The notes under the pieces were generated by a model, which worked only from the letters and a program-made list of their open reading frames with translations, was not told the origin of the DNA and did no database searches. From Acidimicrobiia bacterium (GTDB lineage: Bacteria; Actinomycetota; Acidimicrobiia; Spongiisociales; ZC4RG35): a DNA stretch of 64,000 bases. Position 1 is the first letter of the stretch, and the number at the start of each line of letters is the position of its first letter. The stretch covers positions 1 through 64,000 of the forward strand of contig JANQRA010000002.1 in the NCBI GenBank assembly GCA_028284765.1, in the 5' to 3' direction. Made by a program: the position numbers and the translations under genes. This document shows, in pieces, positions 51,772-61,170 of this stretch.

Positions 51772-53727
51772 GTGAGCATCAATTCCAAGGATCGGTCCAC
51801 GTTCGACACCCTCGTCGACACCCTCTTGCCGGCGGTCGAGGGCGATGGACCGGCCTGGACGACTCCGGGGTCGGACCTCCAGCTCTCGAATCGGCTGGAC
51901 ACCATCTACGAGCGGCTCCCCAACGACCAAAGCAGGAAGGACGTCAAGCTCTTCCTCAGGCTCCTCCGAACTAGCGCTGGCGGCGTTCTCCTATTCGGCA
52001 AGCCCAAGGCATTCACATCACTCCCTCCCGAGGATCGTGCGGCCGCGGTATTGGCCATGGAAAGCCATCGGCTGACACTCATCCGCAACGGCATTGGTGC
52101 CCTCAAGACGCTCGCAGCGTTCCTGTGGGTGTCGACTGAGGACGTCCAGACTCAGCCTCAAGCATGGGCGGCCATGGGCTATCCAGGGCCCGACGGTCCG
52201 CCCCCCAACGTCCCCAAGACCATCCAGACCCTGACGATCACCTCCGATACCGACCTGAGTTGTGATGTCGTCGTCGTGGGAAGTGGGGCGGGCGGCGGTA
52301 CAGCTGCCGGCGTGCTCGCGGCGGCGGGCCATGACGTGATCGTGCTCGAGGCCGGTGGATACGCCAACGAGTCCGACTTCAACCACCTGGAGGCGTCGGC
52401 CTACAGGGACATGTATCTGGACGGCGCCTTGAACGCGACTGCCGATGGCGGCATCGCCGTCCTGTCAGGAGCCACGCTCGGTGGCGGGACGGTGATCAAC
52501 TACACCACCTCGTTCGAGACCCCACCAGCAGTGCGCGAGGAGTGGGACAAGGTTTCGGGATTCCACGGTGTGTTCTCGGGACCGCAGTACGCATCGTCTG
52601 TAGCTGCCGTCAAAGAGCGGCTCGGCGTGAACCAAGACCACGGTTGGCCGTCGACAAGGGCCCAACTCATGGAGAAGGGCCTCAATGAACTCGGCTGGCA
52701 CGTCGACGAGATGCCGCGCAATGCCAAAGGCTGCACAGAACAGGACTGCGGATACTGCACTCTCGGATGCCGGATAGGCGCAAAACAGTCGACTCTCCTC
52801 ACCTACCTCCAAGACGCCGCGGACGCCGGGGCGAGAATCGTCACCGGGGCCACGGTCGACCAGGTGGTAGCCGACAGCGGCAAGGCCTGTTGCGTTGTTG
52901 GTTACGTCGGAGAGCATCAGCTGCGGGTGAACGCTCGCGCCGTGGTTCTGGCCGCCGGCTCTCTCAACACCCCGGCCATTCTGCTGCGCTCAGGCCTAGG
53001 CGGTCCGGCTACCGGCGACTACCTGAGACTCCATCCGGTGACAGCCGTTTGGGCACGGTTCGAAGAACGTGTCGATCCCTGGACTGGGATCCTGCAAACC
53101 CGCTACTCGAACGAGTTCGCTGACCTCGACGGCAAGGGCTACGGATTCAAATTCGAAACTGCTCCGGTTCACCCACTGTTCCCGGCCGGGTTTCTCGGCT
53201 GGGAAGACGGGGCCTCGTTCAAGAAGGACGTTCTCGGTCTCGGCCATCTCGACGTCGGCGGGATTCTTCTCAGGGACAGGGACCATGGGAAGGTCACCGT
53301 CCGCAAGGACGGCTCACCGGTCTGGAAGTACTCGGTTTCCAAGTACGACCAGAAGCACATCCGGGAGGGCGTGCGTCGAGCCGCCGAGATGTATCTCGCC
53401 GCCGGTGCCACCGAGATCATCTCGTCGACGATTCGGCCGGTCCGCATCGGCCGAGGCGACTCCCTCGATGAGTTCATGGCTGGTGTCGACTCAATCGGGT
53501 ATGGATCGAATCAGACTTCGTACTTCACCTTCCATCAGATGGGGTCCGCACGGATGGGCAGCGACCCATCCAAGTCGGTCGTTGATGCCACCAATCAGGT
53601 CCACGGTGTGGACAATCTCTACGTAATGGACGGTTCCTGCTTCCCGACGGCCTCCGGAGTGAACCCGATGTTGAGCATTGCGAGCATTGCCCATCGGGGC
53701 GCCACTCTTCTTGCGGCAGCCCTTTAG
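51772..53727 (+). CDS. GMC-family FAD-dependent (long-chain alcohol) oxidoreductase
   Basis: A 651-residue flavoprotein. The FAD-binding motif is VVVVGSGAGGGTAAGVLAAA at about residues 165-184, LSGATLGGGTVINYTTSF is the GMC signature, and FTFHQMGSARMG carries the active-site His. The Cys-rich GCTEQDCGYCTLGCRIGAKQ is like that of fatty-alcohol oxidase-type members. An N-terminal helical region precedes the FAD domain. The GTG at 51772 is preceded by AAAGGAGG. Twin SOS boxes lie 87 bases upstream and could also affect it. The usual actinobacterial arrangement puts lexA directly beside the LysM gene; here this gene intervenes. Confidence 0.87.
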   Translation: MSINSKDRSTFDTLVDTLLPAVEGDGPAWTTPGSDLQLSNRLDTIYERLPNDQSRKDVKLFLRLLRTSAGGVLLFGKPKAFTSLPPEDRAAAVLAMESHRLTLIRNGIGALKTLAAFLWVSTEDVQTQPQAWAAMGYPGPDGPPPNVPKTIQTLTITSDTDLSCDVVVVGSGAGGGTAAGVLAAAGHDVIVLEAGGYANESDFNHLEASAYRDMYLDGALNATADGGIAVLSGATLGGGTVINYTTSFETPPAVREEWDKVSGFHGVFSGPQYASSVAAVKERLGVNQDHGWPSTRAQLMEKGLNELGWHVDEMPRNAKGCTEQDCGYCTLGCRIGAKQSTLLTYLQDAADAGARIVTGATVDQVVADSGKACCVVGYVGEHQLRVNARAVVLAAGSLNTPAILLRSGLGGPATGDYLRLHPVTAVWARFEERVDPWTGILQTRYSNEFADLDGKGYGFKFETAPVHPLFPAGFLGWEDGASFKKDVLGLGHLDVGGILLRDRDHGKVTVRKDGSPVWKYSVSKYDQKHIREGVRRAAEMYLAAGATEIISSTIRPVRIGRGDSLDEFMAGVDSIGYGSNQTSYFTFHQMGSARMGSDPSKSVVDATNQVHGVDNLYVMDGSCFPTASGVNPMLSIASIAHRGATLLAAAL

Positions 53728-53733
53728 AAAGAT

Positions 53734-53747
53734 CGAACAAATGTTTG
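53734..53747. promoter_or_regulatory. lexA SOS box 1 (imperfect)
   Basis: CGAACAAATGTTTG matches GAAC-N4-GTTC with one change (final C to T). It lies 57 bases before the lexA start. Confidence 0.7.
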
Positions 53748-53775
53748 GTTGCCCTGCTTGCCATCACTAGCCTGA

Positions 53776-53789
53776 CGAACATCCGTTCG
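53776..53789. promoter_or_regulatory. lexA SOS box 2
   Basis: CGAACATCCGTTCG, a perfect LexA site 14 bases before the lexA ATG, overlapping the leader. It implies autoregulation. Confidence 0.85.
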
Positions 53790-53803
53790 AGAAGGAGTCA
53801 GGA

Positions 53804-54424
53804 ATGCTGACGGATAGACAGCAACAGGTTCTCGACTACATCAAAGAGACCGTGGAAACCCGGGGCTACCCGCCCTCAGTACGTGAGATAGGCGATGCGG
53901 TCGGGTTGAGCTCGCCGTCTTCCGTGCATGCTCAGCTCAACTCTCTAGTCGAGGCGGGGATGATCAAGAAAGACCCCTCCAAGCCGCGCGCCATCATGAT
54001 CACCGATACCCAACCTGAGGCGCCTCCTACATCCGATCGCAGAACGCGCGACGTCCCTGTGTTGGGACGCATCGCTGCAGGAACACCGATACTCGCTGCC
54101 GAAGACGTCGACGAGGTCATGCCGCTTCCGACGGAGTTGGTCGGCGACGGTCCCGTTTTCCTACTCGAAGTCAAGGGTGACTCGATGATCGACGCTGGCA
54201 TCCATGAAGGTGACCTCGTTGCCGTTCACAAGCAGCCCGATGCACGAGACGGTGAAATCGTTGCTGCTTTGATCGATGGTGAGGAAGCAACGGTGAAGCG
54301 ACTCCAAAGGAAAGACGGACAAGTACTCCTTCACTCGGAGAACCCCGCCTACGAACCCATGGTGTTCACCGATGGCGTCGAGCTGATCGGGAAAGTGGTC
54401 AGCGTTCTCCGACGCTACCCCTGA
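53804..54424 (+). CDS. lexA: SOS repressor LexA
   Basis: Repressor of the SOS regulon, self-cleaved when RecA is activated. At 206 residues, the N-terminal winged helix (LTDRQQQVLDYIKETVETRG, VGLSSPSSVHAQLNSL) precedes the Ala-Gly cleavage site in GRIAAGTPILA. The catalytic Ser is in LEVKGDSMIDAGI and the Lys in EEATVKRLQ. A ribosome site (GAAGGAG) precedes the ATG. Two SOS boxes lie upstream. Its 3' end overlaps convergent dapF by 26 bases. Confidence 0.97.
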   Translation: MLTDRQQQVLDYIKETVETRGYPPSVREIGDAVGLSSPSSVHAQLNSLVEAGMIKKDPSKPRAIMITDTQPEAPPTSDRRTRDVPVLGRIAAGTPILAAEDVDEVMPLPTELVGDGPVFLLEVKGDSMIDAGIHEGDLVAVHKQPDARDGEIVAALIDGEEATVKRLQRKDGQVLLHSENPAYEPMVFTDGVELIGKVVSVLRRYP

Positions 54425-55151
54425 ACGAGTACTCGGCAGGACCTCGTAGCCAGGCGACTCCGTCGCGAAATTCGACCGAGGCTTCACCCCCTCGGGTGAC
54501 GACGTGGACCGGCCCGTCGTGACCGCGAGCGTCCCGAACAACTGACGCCACGGCGGCGATTCCTGTGCCGCACGCGAGTGTCTCGCCGATGCCGCGTTCC
54601 CAAACCCGCATTCGAACGCTGTCCTCAGACACCGTGATGAACTCGACGTTTGCTCCCTCAGGAAAGTTGGCCTGCAAATTGGGGCCAACCCCTTCGACGT
54701 CCACTGACTCCGGATCGTCGACGAAGGTGACCACATGCGGATTGCCCATGCTGACCTGCTCGTAGACAACACCGTCGATCGTGATGGGCTCGCCTCGCTG
54801 GGGCCGCCCCAGATCCACCTCAATGTCACCGGATTCGAGGACGCGAACACCTTTGACACCGACTGGTGTTTGAACCGTGAAGTTCCGTCCATTCGACCAG
54901 CCTTTGTCGAACGCATATCGAGCCACACATCTGAGACCGTTGCCGCACATCTCGGCCTCCGATCCGTCAGCGTTCCAATACTCCATCCGGATCGGGTCGC
55001 TTTTGGTGACTATCAGAACGCCATCGGCTCCGACGCCGAACCTCCTGTCGCAGACCGTGCGGATCTCTTCTGCCGACAATTGGGACGGCCCTTCGATGAG
55101 CACGAAGTCGTTGCCCAAACCCTGCATCTTGACGAACTGGAACGACCTCAC
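54399..55151 (-). CDS. dapF: Diaminopimelate epimerase
   Basis: Interconverts LL- and meso-diaminopimelate for lysine and peptidoglycan. The two catalytic Cys are in EMCGNGLRCVARYA and LACGTGIAAVAS, and FVKMQGLGNDFVLIEG is the N-terminal signature. At 250 residues it is slightly short. GTG start overlaps the miaA stop (GTGA), in a miaB-miaA-dapF operon. Confidence 0.95.
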   Translation of the reverse strand: MRSFQFVKMQGLGNDFVLIEGPSQLSAEEIRTVCDRRFGVGADGVLIVTKSDPIRMEYWNADGSEAEMCGNGLRCVARYAFDKGWSNGRNFTVQTPVGVKGVRVLESGDIEVDLGRPQRGEPITIDGVVYEQVSMGNPHVVTFVDDPESVDVEGVGPNLQANFPEGANVEFITVSEDSVRMRVWERGIGETLACGTGIAAVASVVRDARGHDGPVHVVTRGGEASVEFRDGVAWLRGPAEYSFRGSVGER

Positions 55152-56029
55152 TTCAAGATCTCCATCGCTCTCTCGACCTGATCTTCACTGTTCGTCCAGG
55201 GTATCCATCTGATTCTCGGATCCCGCTGAAACCAGGTCCGCTGCTTCTTTGCCAGGCGCAGCGTGTTCCTTTCGATCTCGACGAACGCTTCCTCTAGCTC
55301 GAGCTGGCCGTCGAGGTGCGCAAGCAACTCCCGGTACCCCACAGCAAGAGAAGCCGTCTTTCCAAGCCTTCCCTTTAAAGCCGAAACCTCTTCAAGCAGA
55401 CCGCCGGATCTCATCGAAGCCAGTCGACCGCTGATTCTTTGGTCGAGATCAGCCCCTGGGTCAATACCAACCGCAGTGAATTCCAGTTCCGGGACGTAGC
55501 GGGCAAGGTCGTCCGCCTCAGCCGAGGCCGCTCGCTCAGTAGGCAACTCGCCCGTGAGACGTGCGATCTCCACGGCTCGCACCACACGACGCTTGTTCTG
55601 GAGATCCACAACCGCCCCCGCGTCGGGATCCCGCTCTTCGAGCCATGCAACGAGCGATTCGAGATCGTCGGCCTCCAGCTCACGCCTCAGCTCGGGCTCC
55701 GTCGGAGCAAAACTCATCGGGTCGACGATCGCCCTGAAGTGAAGACCGGAACCGCCAGCGATGATCACGGGACCTTCTGAAGCTTTGATCGTATCTCTGG
55801 CGAGGTCTCTGAATTCGGCCACGCTGTATTCCTGATCGGGGTCAACGACGTCGATCATGTGATGGACCACGCCCCTCCGCTCGACGATGTCGGATTTCGC
55901 AGTACCGATATCCATTCCTCGATAGACCTGCATCGAGTCGACGCTGATGATCTCGGCATCGAGGCGACGGGCCAGTTCCACCGCCAGTTTGGTCTTGCCA
56001 GAGGCGGTCGGCCCAAGAACCGCCATCAC
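55148..56029 (-). CDS. miaA: tRNA dimethylallyltransferase MiaA
   Basis: Adds a dimethylallyl group to A37 of UNN-reading tRNAs. The 293-residue product has P-loop GPTASGKTKLAVELA, the substrate motif ISVDSMQVYRGMDIGTAK and VIIAGGSGLHFRAIV. It lies five bases downstream of miaB, whose product methylthiolates the same base, so the pathway order is preserved in the operon. Confidence 0.96.
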   Translation of the reverse strand: MMAVLGPTASGKTKLAVELARRLDAEIISVDSMQVYRGMDIGTAKSDIVERRGVVHHMIDVVDPDQEYSVAEFRDLARDTIKASEGPVIIAGGSGLHFRAIVDPMSFAPTEPELRRELEADDLESLVAWLEERDPDAGAVVDLQNKRRVVRAVEIARLTGELPTERAASAEADDLARYVPELEFTAVGIDPGADLDQRISGRLASMRSGGLLEEVSALKGRLGKTASLAVGYRELLAHLDGQLELEEAFVEIERNTLRLAKKQRTWFQRDPRIRWIPWTNSEDQVERAMEILK

Positions 56030-56034
56030 ATCGC

Positions 56035-57420
56035 TCAGAGGGGGACTCCGGTCAGATAGTGCATTGCAGCGTCGACAATGTCGACCTCCATCAGTTTCCC
56101 TGGCGCGTATTGACCATCAACGTGGACCACCTTCCCGGTGCGACTGCGGGTGGTGGCTACTTCTGGGTTCTTGCGGGACGGTCCCTCGACCAGGACCTCG
56201 AGCCGTGACCCGATTGAGGTTTGATTCAACTCACCCGAAATCCGGTTCTGAACCTCCACCAGCCGATCGAATCGCCGCTGGATCACTTCGTCCGGAACGA
56301 ACTGGTCGACCATCTCGGCTGCACGAGTCTCCGGGCGTGGACTGAAAATGAACATGAAGGCCTGGTCGAAACGGGCTTCCTCCACGACCTCCATTGTCAG
56401 TTCGAAGTCTTCGTCACTCTCCCCGGGAAATCCCACGATGATGTCGGTAGACACCGCAAGGCCCGGGATCGTCTCTCGTGCCATGGCGAGACGATCCATG
56501 TACTTCTTTCGGTTGTATCCACGGTGCATGGCGGCGAGGATTCGGTCCGAGCCCGATTGGAGGGGGAAGTGAAGCTGCTCACAGACGGCTTCGGTCTCGG
56601 CCATCGCCATTGCGACATCCTCACGGAAGTCATTGGGGTGAGGACTGGTGAATCGGACCCTGGAGATGCCATCGATTTCGCCCACCCGCCGGAGCAGATC
56701 CCCGAAGATCGGGCGTCGTTTTCCGTCAATGGCGAGATCACGACCGTAGGTGTCGACGTTCTGACCGAGAAGCGTCACCTCGACCACACCATCGGCAGCC
56801 AGTCGCTCTACTTCCCGAACGATGTTTCCGGGACGGCGAGAGACTTCCACGCCTCGAACCGATGGGACGATGCAGAACGTGCAAGTGTTGTTGCAGCCGA
56901 CCTGAATCGTCACCCAGGCTGAATGCTCCAGCTCCCTGCGTACTGGAAGTGACGAGGGCATCGCTTGCAGCTCGTCTACGACCTCCGTGATTGGGCCCCA
57001 CTCCTCGGCGTGATCGATGAGGTCCAACACCCGGTCGAGATTGTGCGTCCCCATGACCACGTCCACCCAGGGGGCTCGCTCCCTGATCATCTCGCGATCC
57101 TTTTGAGCAGCACAGCCGCCAACCACGAGCAGCATGTCGGGGTTCTCGTCTTTGTAGGCCTTGAGCTGGCCGAGATTTCCGTACATGCGGTTGTCGGCGT
57201 TTTCCCGGATGGTGCAGGTGTTCACGTAGACGACATCAGCGGAGGCAAACCCGTCGGTGCGGCTCATCCCATCGAGTTCGAACAAGCCAGCTATCCGTTC
57301 TGAGTCGTGTTCATTCATCTGACAACCGAAGGTCCGGATGAAGTAGGACTTCCCACGGCGTGTGGCAGGACGCGTTGGCTTTTCGCGGGGTCTGGGATCT
57401 GGGAGCAGTACTTGAGTCAT
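56035..57420 (-). CDS. miaB: tRNA-2-methylthio-N6-dimethylallyladenosine synthase MiaB
   Basis: Radical-SAM methylthiotransferase acting on i6A37. The N-terminal UPF0004 domain has Cys in RTFGCQMNEHDS and VVGGCAAQKD. The radical-SAM cluster is CNNTCTFCIVP, and a C-terminal TRAM domain follows. At 461 residues, with an N-terminal basic extension of about 25 residues, it is otherwise normal. It heads the miaB-miaA-dapF operon. Confidence 0.96.
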   Translation of the reverse strand: MTQVLLPDPRPREKPTRPATRRGKSYFIRTFGCQMNEHDSERIAGLFELDGMSRTDGFASADVVYVNTCTIRENADNRMYGNLGQLKAYKDENPDMLLVVGGCAAQKDREMIRERAPWVDVVMGTHNLDRVLDLIDHAEEWGPITEVVDELQAMPSSLPVRRELEHSAWVTIQVGCNNTCTFCIVPSVRGVEVSRRPGNIVREVERLAADGVVEVTLLGQNVDTYGRDLAIDGKRRPIFGDLLRRVGEIDGISRVRFTSPHPNDFREDVAMAMAETEAVCEQLHFPLQSGSDRILAAMHRGYNRKKYMDRLAMARETIPGLAVSTDIIVGFPGESDEDFELTMEVVEEARFDQAFMFIFSPRPETRAAEMVDQFVPDEVIQRRFDRLVEVQNRISGELNQTSIGSRLEVLVEGPSRKNPEVATTRSRTGKVVHVDGQYAPGKLMEVDIVDAAMHYLTGVPL

Positions 57421-57469
57421 TGTTGATCCGATTTCAGCCGTATCCGGCGATATGAACCCCGGGTTCCAG

Positions 57470-59011
57470 CTAGCGGGCGAAGTCGGTGGCCCTGAACTCG
57501 CGGATCACCGTGACCTGAATTTGGCCGGGATACTGCAAGTCCTCTTCGAGTTTACGGGCGATCTGACGCGAAAGCTCGCGTGCGGCCAGGTCGGTCACGT
57601 TGCCCGGGTCAACAACAACCCTCACTTCGCGACCCGCCTGCAGCGCAAACACTTCTTCCACCCCGTCAAACTCAAGGGCAATGCTCTCTAGCCGCTCGAG
57701 CCGCTTGACATAACCTTCCAGTGTCTCGCGCCGTGCCCCGGGACGAGCCGCGGATACCGCATCGGCTGCCTGAACGATCACCGCCAACACAGTCCGTGGT
57801 TCCACTTCGTTGTGGTGGGCCTCGATGCCGTGGACCACCGCCGGATCCTCCTCGAAGCGTCGGGCAATCTCCGCACCAATCAGGGCATGGGAGCCTTCGA
57901 CTTCATGGGTGACGGCCTTACCGATGTCATGGAGGAGCGCGGCTCGCTTGATTGGGACCGGATCGACACCCAACTCGGAAGCGAGCATGCTTGCGATGTT
58001 CGCTGTCTCGACCAGGTGGTTGAGGACGTTCTGTCCGTATGATGTTCGATACTTGAGCCGACCCATCAGGGTGATCAGCTCCGGGTGCATTCTCGATACG
58101 CCCACCTCGACGAGCGCCCACTCCCCGGCATCTCGGATCGATAGCTCGACCTCGTCCTTGGCCTTCTCGTAGGACTCCTCGATCGAAGCCGGGTGAATTC
58201 GTCCGTCTGCAACAAGCCGCTCAACGGTGAGTCGGGCCACTTCGCGTCGTACGGGATCGAATGAGCTAACCGAGACAGCTTCGGGAGTGTCGTCGACGAT
58301 CAAGGACGTTCCCGTTACCGACTCCAGGTGACGAATGTTGCGACCTTCCCGGCCGATAATTCGTCCTTTCATCTCATCAGACGGAAGCTCAATCACCGAC
58401 ACAGTCGTCTCGGTTACCACCTCACCTGCGAGACGCTGGATCGTCGTTGCCAGGATTCTGCGAGCCCGTCTATCTGCTTCCTCCCGAGCCTTGACCTCCA
58501 TATCCCGGACGAGAATCATGGCGTCCCGCCGGGCTTCATCTTCAACCTGTTCCAGAAGCTCTGACTTGGCGGCCGCAACGTCGATACCCGCCAATTTCTC
58601 GAGCTGGTTTCGGGCCTCCTCCTTGAGGCGCTCCAGATCACCACGAGTTGTGGTCACCTCGTCCTCCCGGTCGATCAGAAGCTTCTCTCGCTGCGCCAGG
58701 TTGGACGCACGCTGCTCCAGCGTTTCCTCGCGCTGGGTCAGGCGAGATTCCATGTTGGCGGCCTCCACCTTGCGGTGGTCCAGGGCTGCTTCTTCCTTCT
58801 CGCGGTAGGTCTCAGCCTTGGCTCGACCTTCGTCCTCGGCTTTGGCAAGGATCTTCTGTGCCTCGATTCTTGCAAGCGCCACGGTGTCTTCGGCGGAGAC
58901 GGCTTCACGTTCTCGCTTGCGAGCAAGAGCCAACTTGGCCAGGAGGTAGCCAAACCCCAACCCGATGGCGGCCCCCAGCACTGCGAGTGCTATCGCCACG
59001 GTGTCCGTCAT
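57470..59011 (-). CDS. rny: Ribonuclease Y
   Basis: Membrane-anchored endoribonuclease initiating mRNA decay. The 513-residue protein has an N-terminal helix (VAIALAVLGAAIGLGFGYLL), a long coiled coil (about 35-200), a KH domain (GRIIGREGRNIRHLE) and an HD domain with LLHDIGKAVTHE. The ATG at 59011 gives the normal N-terminus. A strong hairpin (59047-59074) lies in the leader. Its presence beside recA/miaB fits actinobacteria that use RNase Y. Confidence 0.95.
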   Translation of the reverse strand: MTDTVAIALAVLGAAIGLGFGYLLAKLALARKREREAVSAEDTVALARIEAQKILAKAEDEGRAKAETYREKEEAALDHRKVEAANMESRLTQREETLEQRASNLAQREKLLIDREDEVTTTRGDLERLKEEARNQLEKLAGIDVAAAKSELLEQVEDEARRDAMILVRDMEVKAREEADRRARRILATTIQRLAGEVVTETTVSVIELPSDEMKGRIIGREGRNIRHLESVTGTSLIVDDTPEAVSVSSFDPVRREVARLTVERLVADGRIHPASIEESYEKAKDEVELSIRDAGEWALVEVGVSRMHPELITLMGRLKYRTSYGQNVLNHLVETANIASMLASELGVDPVPIKRAALLHDIGKAVTHEVEGSHALIGAEIARRFEEDPAVVHGIEAHHNEVEPRTVLAVIVQAADAVSAARPGARRETLEGYVKRLERLESIALEFDGVEEVFALQAGREVRVVVDPGNVTDLAARELSRQIARKLEEDLQYPGQIQVTVIREFRATDFAR

Positions 59012-59278
59012 TGTGGTCCCTTCTCCACAGACCTTTGAGACGACAAGTGCCGGCGCCCCAAGGGGGCCCGGCACACGAAATAGACGTATTCAGATACGAA
59101 GGATCTCTAGCCCTTGGTTTCTGTTGTCACTCCTGTCTCGACTCGAAGGTTTGCGATTGATTTCAAAGTTGTTTCGTGTGTCAGAGCCTGATGCTACAGC
59201 AAAGCGCAAGTCGCGAAACTGGAACGCGCCGTGATGGACGGATAACACACCTTCAGAACACAAATAGCCTGGTTGTCG
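59012..59278. other. Divergent promoter region of rny and the gene at 59279
   Basis: Between divergent genes. It contains the GC-rich inverted repeat at 59047-59074 on the rny side. The remainder is less GC-rich and presumably holds both promoters, but I cannot place -35/-10 elements with confidence. Confidence 0.4.
59047..59074 (-). promoter_or_regulatory. Hairpin in the rny leader
   Basis: GTGCCGG and CCGGCAC form 7-bp arms, extended inwards by GCCCC/GGGGC around an AA turn. It lies about 36 bases upstream of the rny ATG. It has no T-tract; it could protect or expose the rny mRNA for self-cleavage. Confidence 0.45.
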
Positions 59279-59971
59279 ATGAACCTGGCACGAGCGTTGA
59301 GATCCTATGGATGGGTGGTTGGAGCTATAGCCATTGTCATCGCCGGCCTCTACTGGGTTGGCTCCGTCCCGGGCTTCCAGCGGGTCGACTTAGCCGAGAA
59401 TCCCGTCTTCGAAGGAGCAGAGGTCAAAACCGCCGTCGAATGGATCGAGGCGTTCAACTCGAGCGACTTTGAAAGGCTTGCCTCGCTCATGGTCCTGCCG
59501 GATTCGCCAGATCGAGGGCTCGAACGGGCGTGGTTGTTTGAAGGCGAACTTCGGTTTGTCGAAGAACTCAGACTCAACGCCAACGAGCAGATGATCGCCG
59601 TAGATCAATGCCGGCTGGCGAATCGCGACCCATCGATTGTGGAGTGCCCGGTCACTGTGTCCGACGACTTCTGGAGTGTTGCCGGTCTCAACGGACGCGA
59701 GACGACTCTGACGCTCTTCTACGACGACCTTCTGCGGGTCGTCAGTTACCAGAGCGGATTCCCAGACCTGTCCGGCGCCGACCACGTCGCTTTCCACCTG
59801 GCATTCAACGCATGGCTGACTGACACCCACCCCGTGGCAGCCGAATCGATAACGCCTGCAGCGGCCAATTGGGCACCCGGTGTTGGGGGCGATCCCGCGG
59901 CGATGTCACGTGCACTCGACTACGTGGACGAGTTCCTCGCCCAATCCGACGTGTACCCGCTCGATGGCTGA
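59279..59971 (+). CDS. Hypothetical membrane-anchored protein
   Basis: A 230-residue protein with one N-terminal membrane helix (WVVGAIAIVIAGLYWVG). An external domain begins WIEAFNSSDFERLASLMVLP, reminiscent of NTF2/SnoaL-like folds, and contains two Cys (DQCRLANRDPSIVECPV) that could form a disulfide. The ATG at 59279 is chosen over a TTG two codons earlier. It converges on recA across a strong hairpin. Function unknown. Confidence 0.65.
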   Translation: MNLARALRSYGWVVGAIAIVIAGLYWVGSVPGFQRVDLAENPVFEGAEVKTAVEWIEAFNSSDFERLASLMVLPDSPDRGLERAWLFEGELRFVEELRLNANEQMIAVDQCRLANRDPSIVECPVTVSDDFWSVAGLNGRETTLTLFYDDLLRVVSYQSGFPDLSGADHVAFHLAFNAWLTDTHPVAAESITPAAANWAPGVGGDPAAMSRALDYVDEFLAQSDVYPLDG

Positions 59972-60017
59972 CCGATGTGCATTGACCGGTATTGAGCAAC
60001 GGTCATTGCACTTCGGT
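59971..60017. terminator. Bidirectional hairpin between convergent gene 59279 and recA
   Basis: Arms GTGCATTGACCG (59977-59988) and CGGTCATTGCAC (60000-60011) pair with one mismatch, and flanking ACCGA/TCGGT extends the stem to about 17 pairs. It sits exactly between two convergent stops. No long T-tract follows, so efficiency is uncertain. Confidence 0.65.
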
Positions 60018-60022
60018 GAGAC

Positions 60023-61066
60023 CTATTCCTCCGAAGTTGCTTCTTCGGTGACGTCGACGACCTCTTCGGCTTCCTCGTCGACATCGACCATGCCGACAGC
60101 CTCGAATACCTTGGCCTGAAGCTGCATCGCAAGTTCGGGGTTCTCCCGCAGAAAACGTTTGGCGTTCTCCCGACCCTGACCGAGTTGGTCCTGATCGAAC
60201 GTGTACCAGGCACCACTCTTCTTGACGACACCGTTCTCGACGGCGACATCGAGCAACGAGCCCTCTCTAGAGATCCCCTGACCGAACATGATGTCAAACT
60301 CGGCAAGCCGGAAGGGCGGCGCCATCTTGTTCTTGGCGACTTTGACCCTTACCCGGTTCCCGACGTTGTCGGTGCCGTCCTTGATGGCCTCAATCCGACG
60401 GATGTCGAGACGTACCGAGGAGTAGAACTTGAGTGCGCGACCGCCCGGTGTGGTCTCCGGGGAGCCGAACATCACACCGATCTTCTCCCGAAGCTGGTTG
60501 ATGAAGATGGCTGTGGTCTTCGACTTGTTGAGCGTTCCAGCGAGCTTACGAAGAGCCTGGCTCATGAGACGCGCCTGGAGGCCCACATGGGTATCACCCA
60601 TCTCGCCTTCGATCTCGGCTCGAGGGACCAGTGCAGCAACCGAGTCGATAACAAGCACATCGAGCGCCCCGGAGCGGATCAGCATGTCGGCAATCTCTAG
60701 GGCTTGCTCTCCGGTGTCCGGCTGGGAGATGAGAAGCTCGTCGACATCGACACCAATCGCCTTGGCGTAGACCGGGTCGAGAGCATGCTCGGCATCGATG
60801 AAGGCGGCAATTCCACCGTTCCTTTGCGCCTCGGCGACGATATGCAGTGACAGCGAGGTCTTACCTGAGCTCTCGGGCCCGTAGATCTCCACGATGCGAC
60901 CACGGGGAACACCACCGATACCGAGTGCGAGGTCGAGGGCCAACGCGCCTGTGGGGATGATGTCGAACTTGCGTTGGGCTGCATCACCCATCTTCATGAT
61001 GGCGCCCTTGCCGAACTGTCGCTCGATCTGGCTGACCGCCATGTCCAATGCTTTCTCGCGTTCCAC
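60023..61066 (-). CDS. recA: Recombinase RecA
   Basis: Strand-exchange ATPase and LexA co-protease. The 347-residue product has Walker [11 protein letters not shown], Walker [11 protein letters not shown] and [19 protein letters not shown] (loop L2 region). The GTG at 61066 has AAGGA six bases upstream. No intein is present. The C-terminus is acidic ([20 protein letters not shown]). An SOS box lies about 80 bases upstream. Confidence 0.97.
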   Translation of the reverse strand: MEREKALDMAVSQIERQFGKGAIMKMGDAAQRKFDIIPTGALALDLALGIGGVPRGRIVEIYGPESSGKTSLSLHIVAEAQRNGGIAAFIDAEHALDPVYAKAIGVDVDELLISQPDTGEQALEIADMLIRSGALDVLVIDSVAALVPRAEIEGEMGDTHVGLQARLMSQALRKLAGTLNKSKTTAIFINQLREKIGVMFGSPETTPGGRALKFYSSVRLDIRRIEAIKDGTDNVGNRVRVKVAKNKMAPPFRLAEFDIMFGQGISREGSLLDVAVENGVVKKSGAWYTFDQDQLGQGRENAKRFLRENPELAMQLQAKVFEAVGMVDVDEEAEEVVDVTEEATSEE

Positions 61067-61146
61067 TTCGCGTCCTTCCTGGCTCAATCTCTTATGACTT
61101 TGACGAACGTATCTCTTGTGTGTGACAAGTTCGGTGAATCCTAGAC

Positions 61147-61160
61147 CGAACAAGTGTTCG
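61147..61160. promoter_or_regulatory. recA SOS box
   Basis: CGAACAAGTGTTCG, a perfect GAAC-N4-GTTC site in the intergenic region between thpR and recA, about 80 bases upstream of the recA start. Confidence 0.88.
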
Positions 61161-61170
61161 TATATTGGAT

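Noticed and set aside
52700-52800. Iron-sulfur cluster in the GMC oxidoreductase from its Cys-rich motif
   Set aside because: Similar Cys motifs occur in fatty-alcohol-oxidase-type members without established clusters; the sequence alone is not enough.
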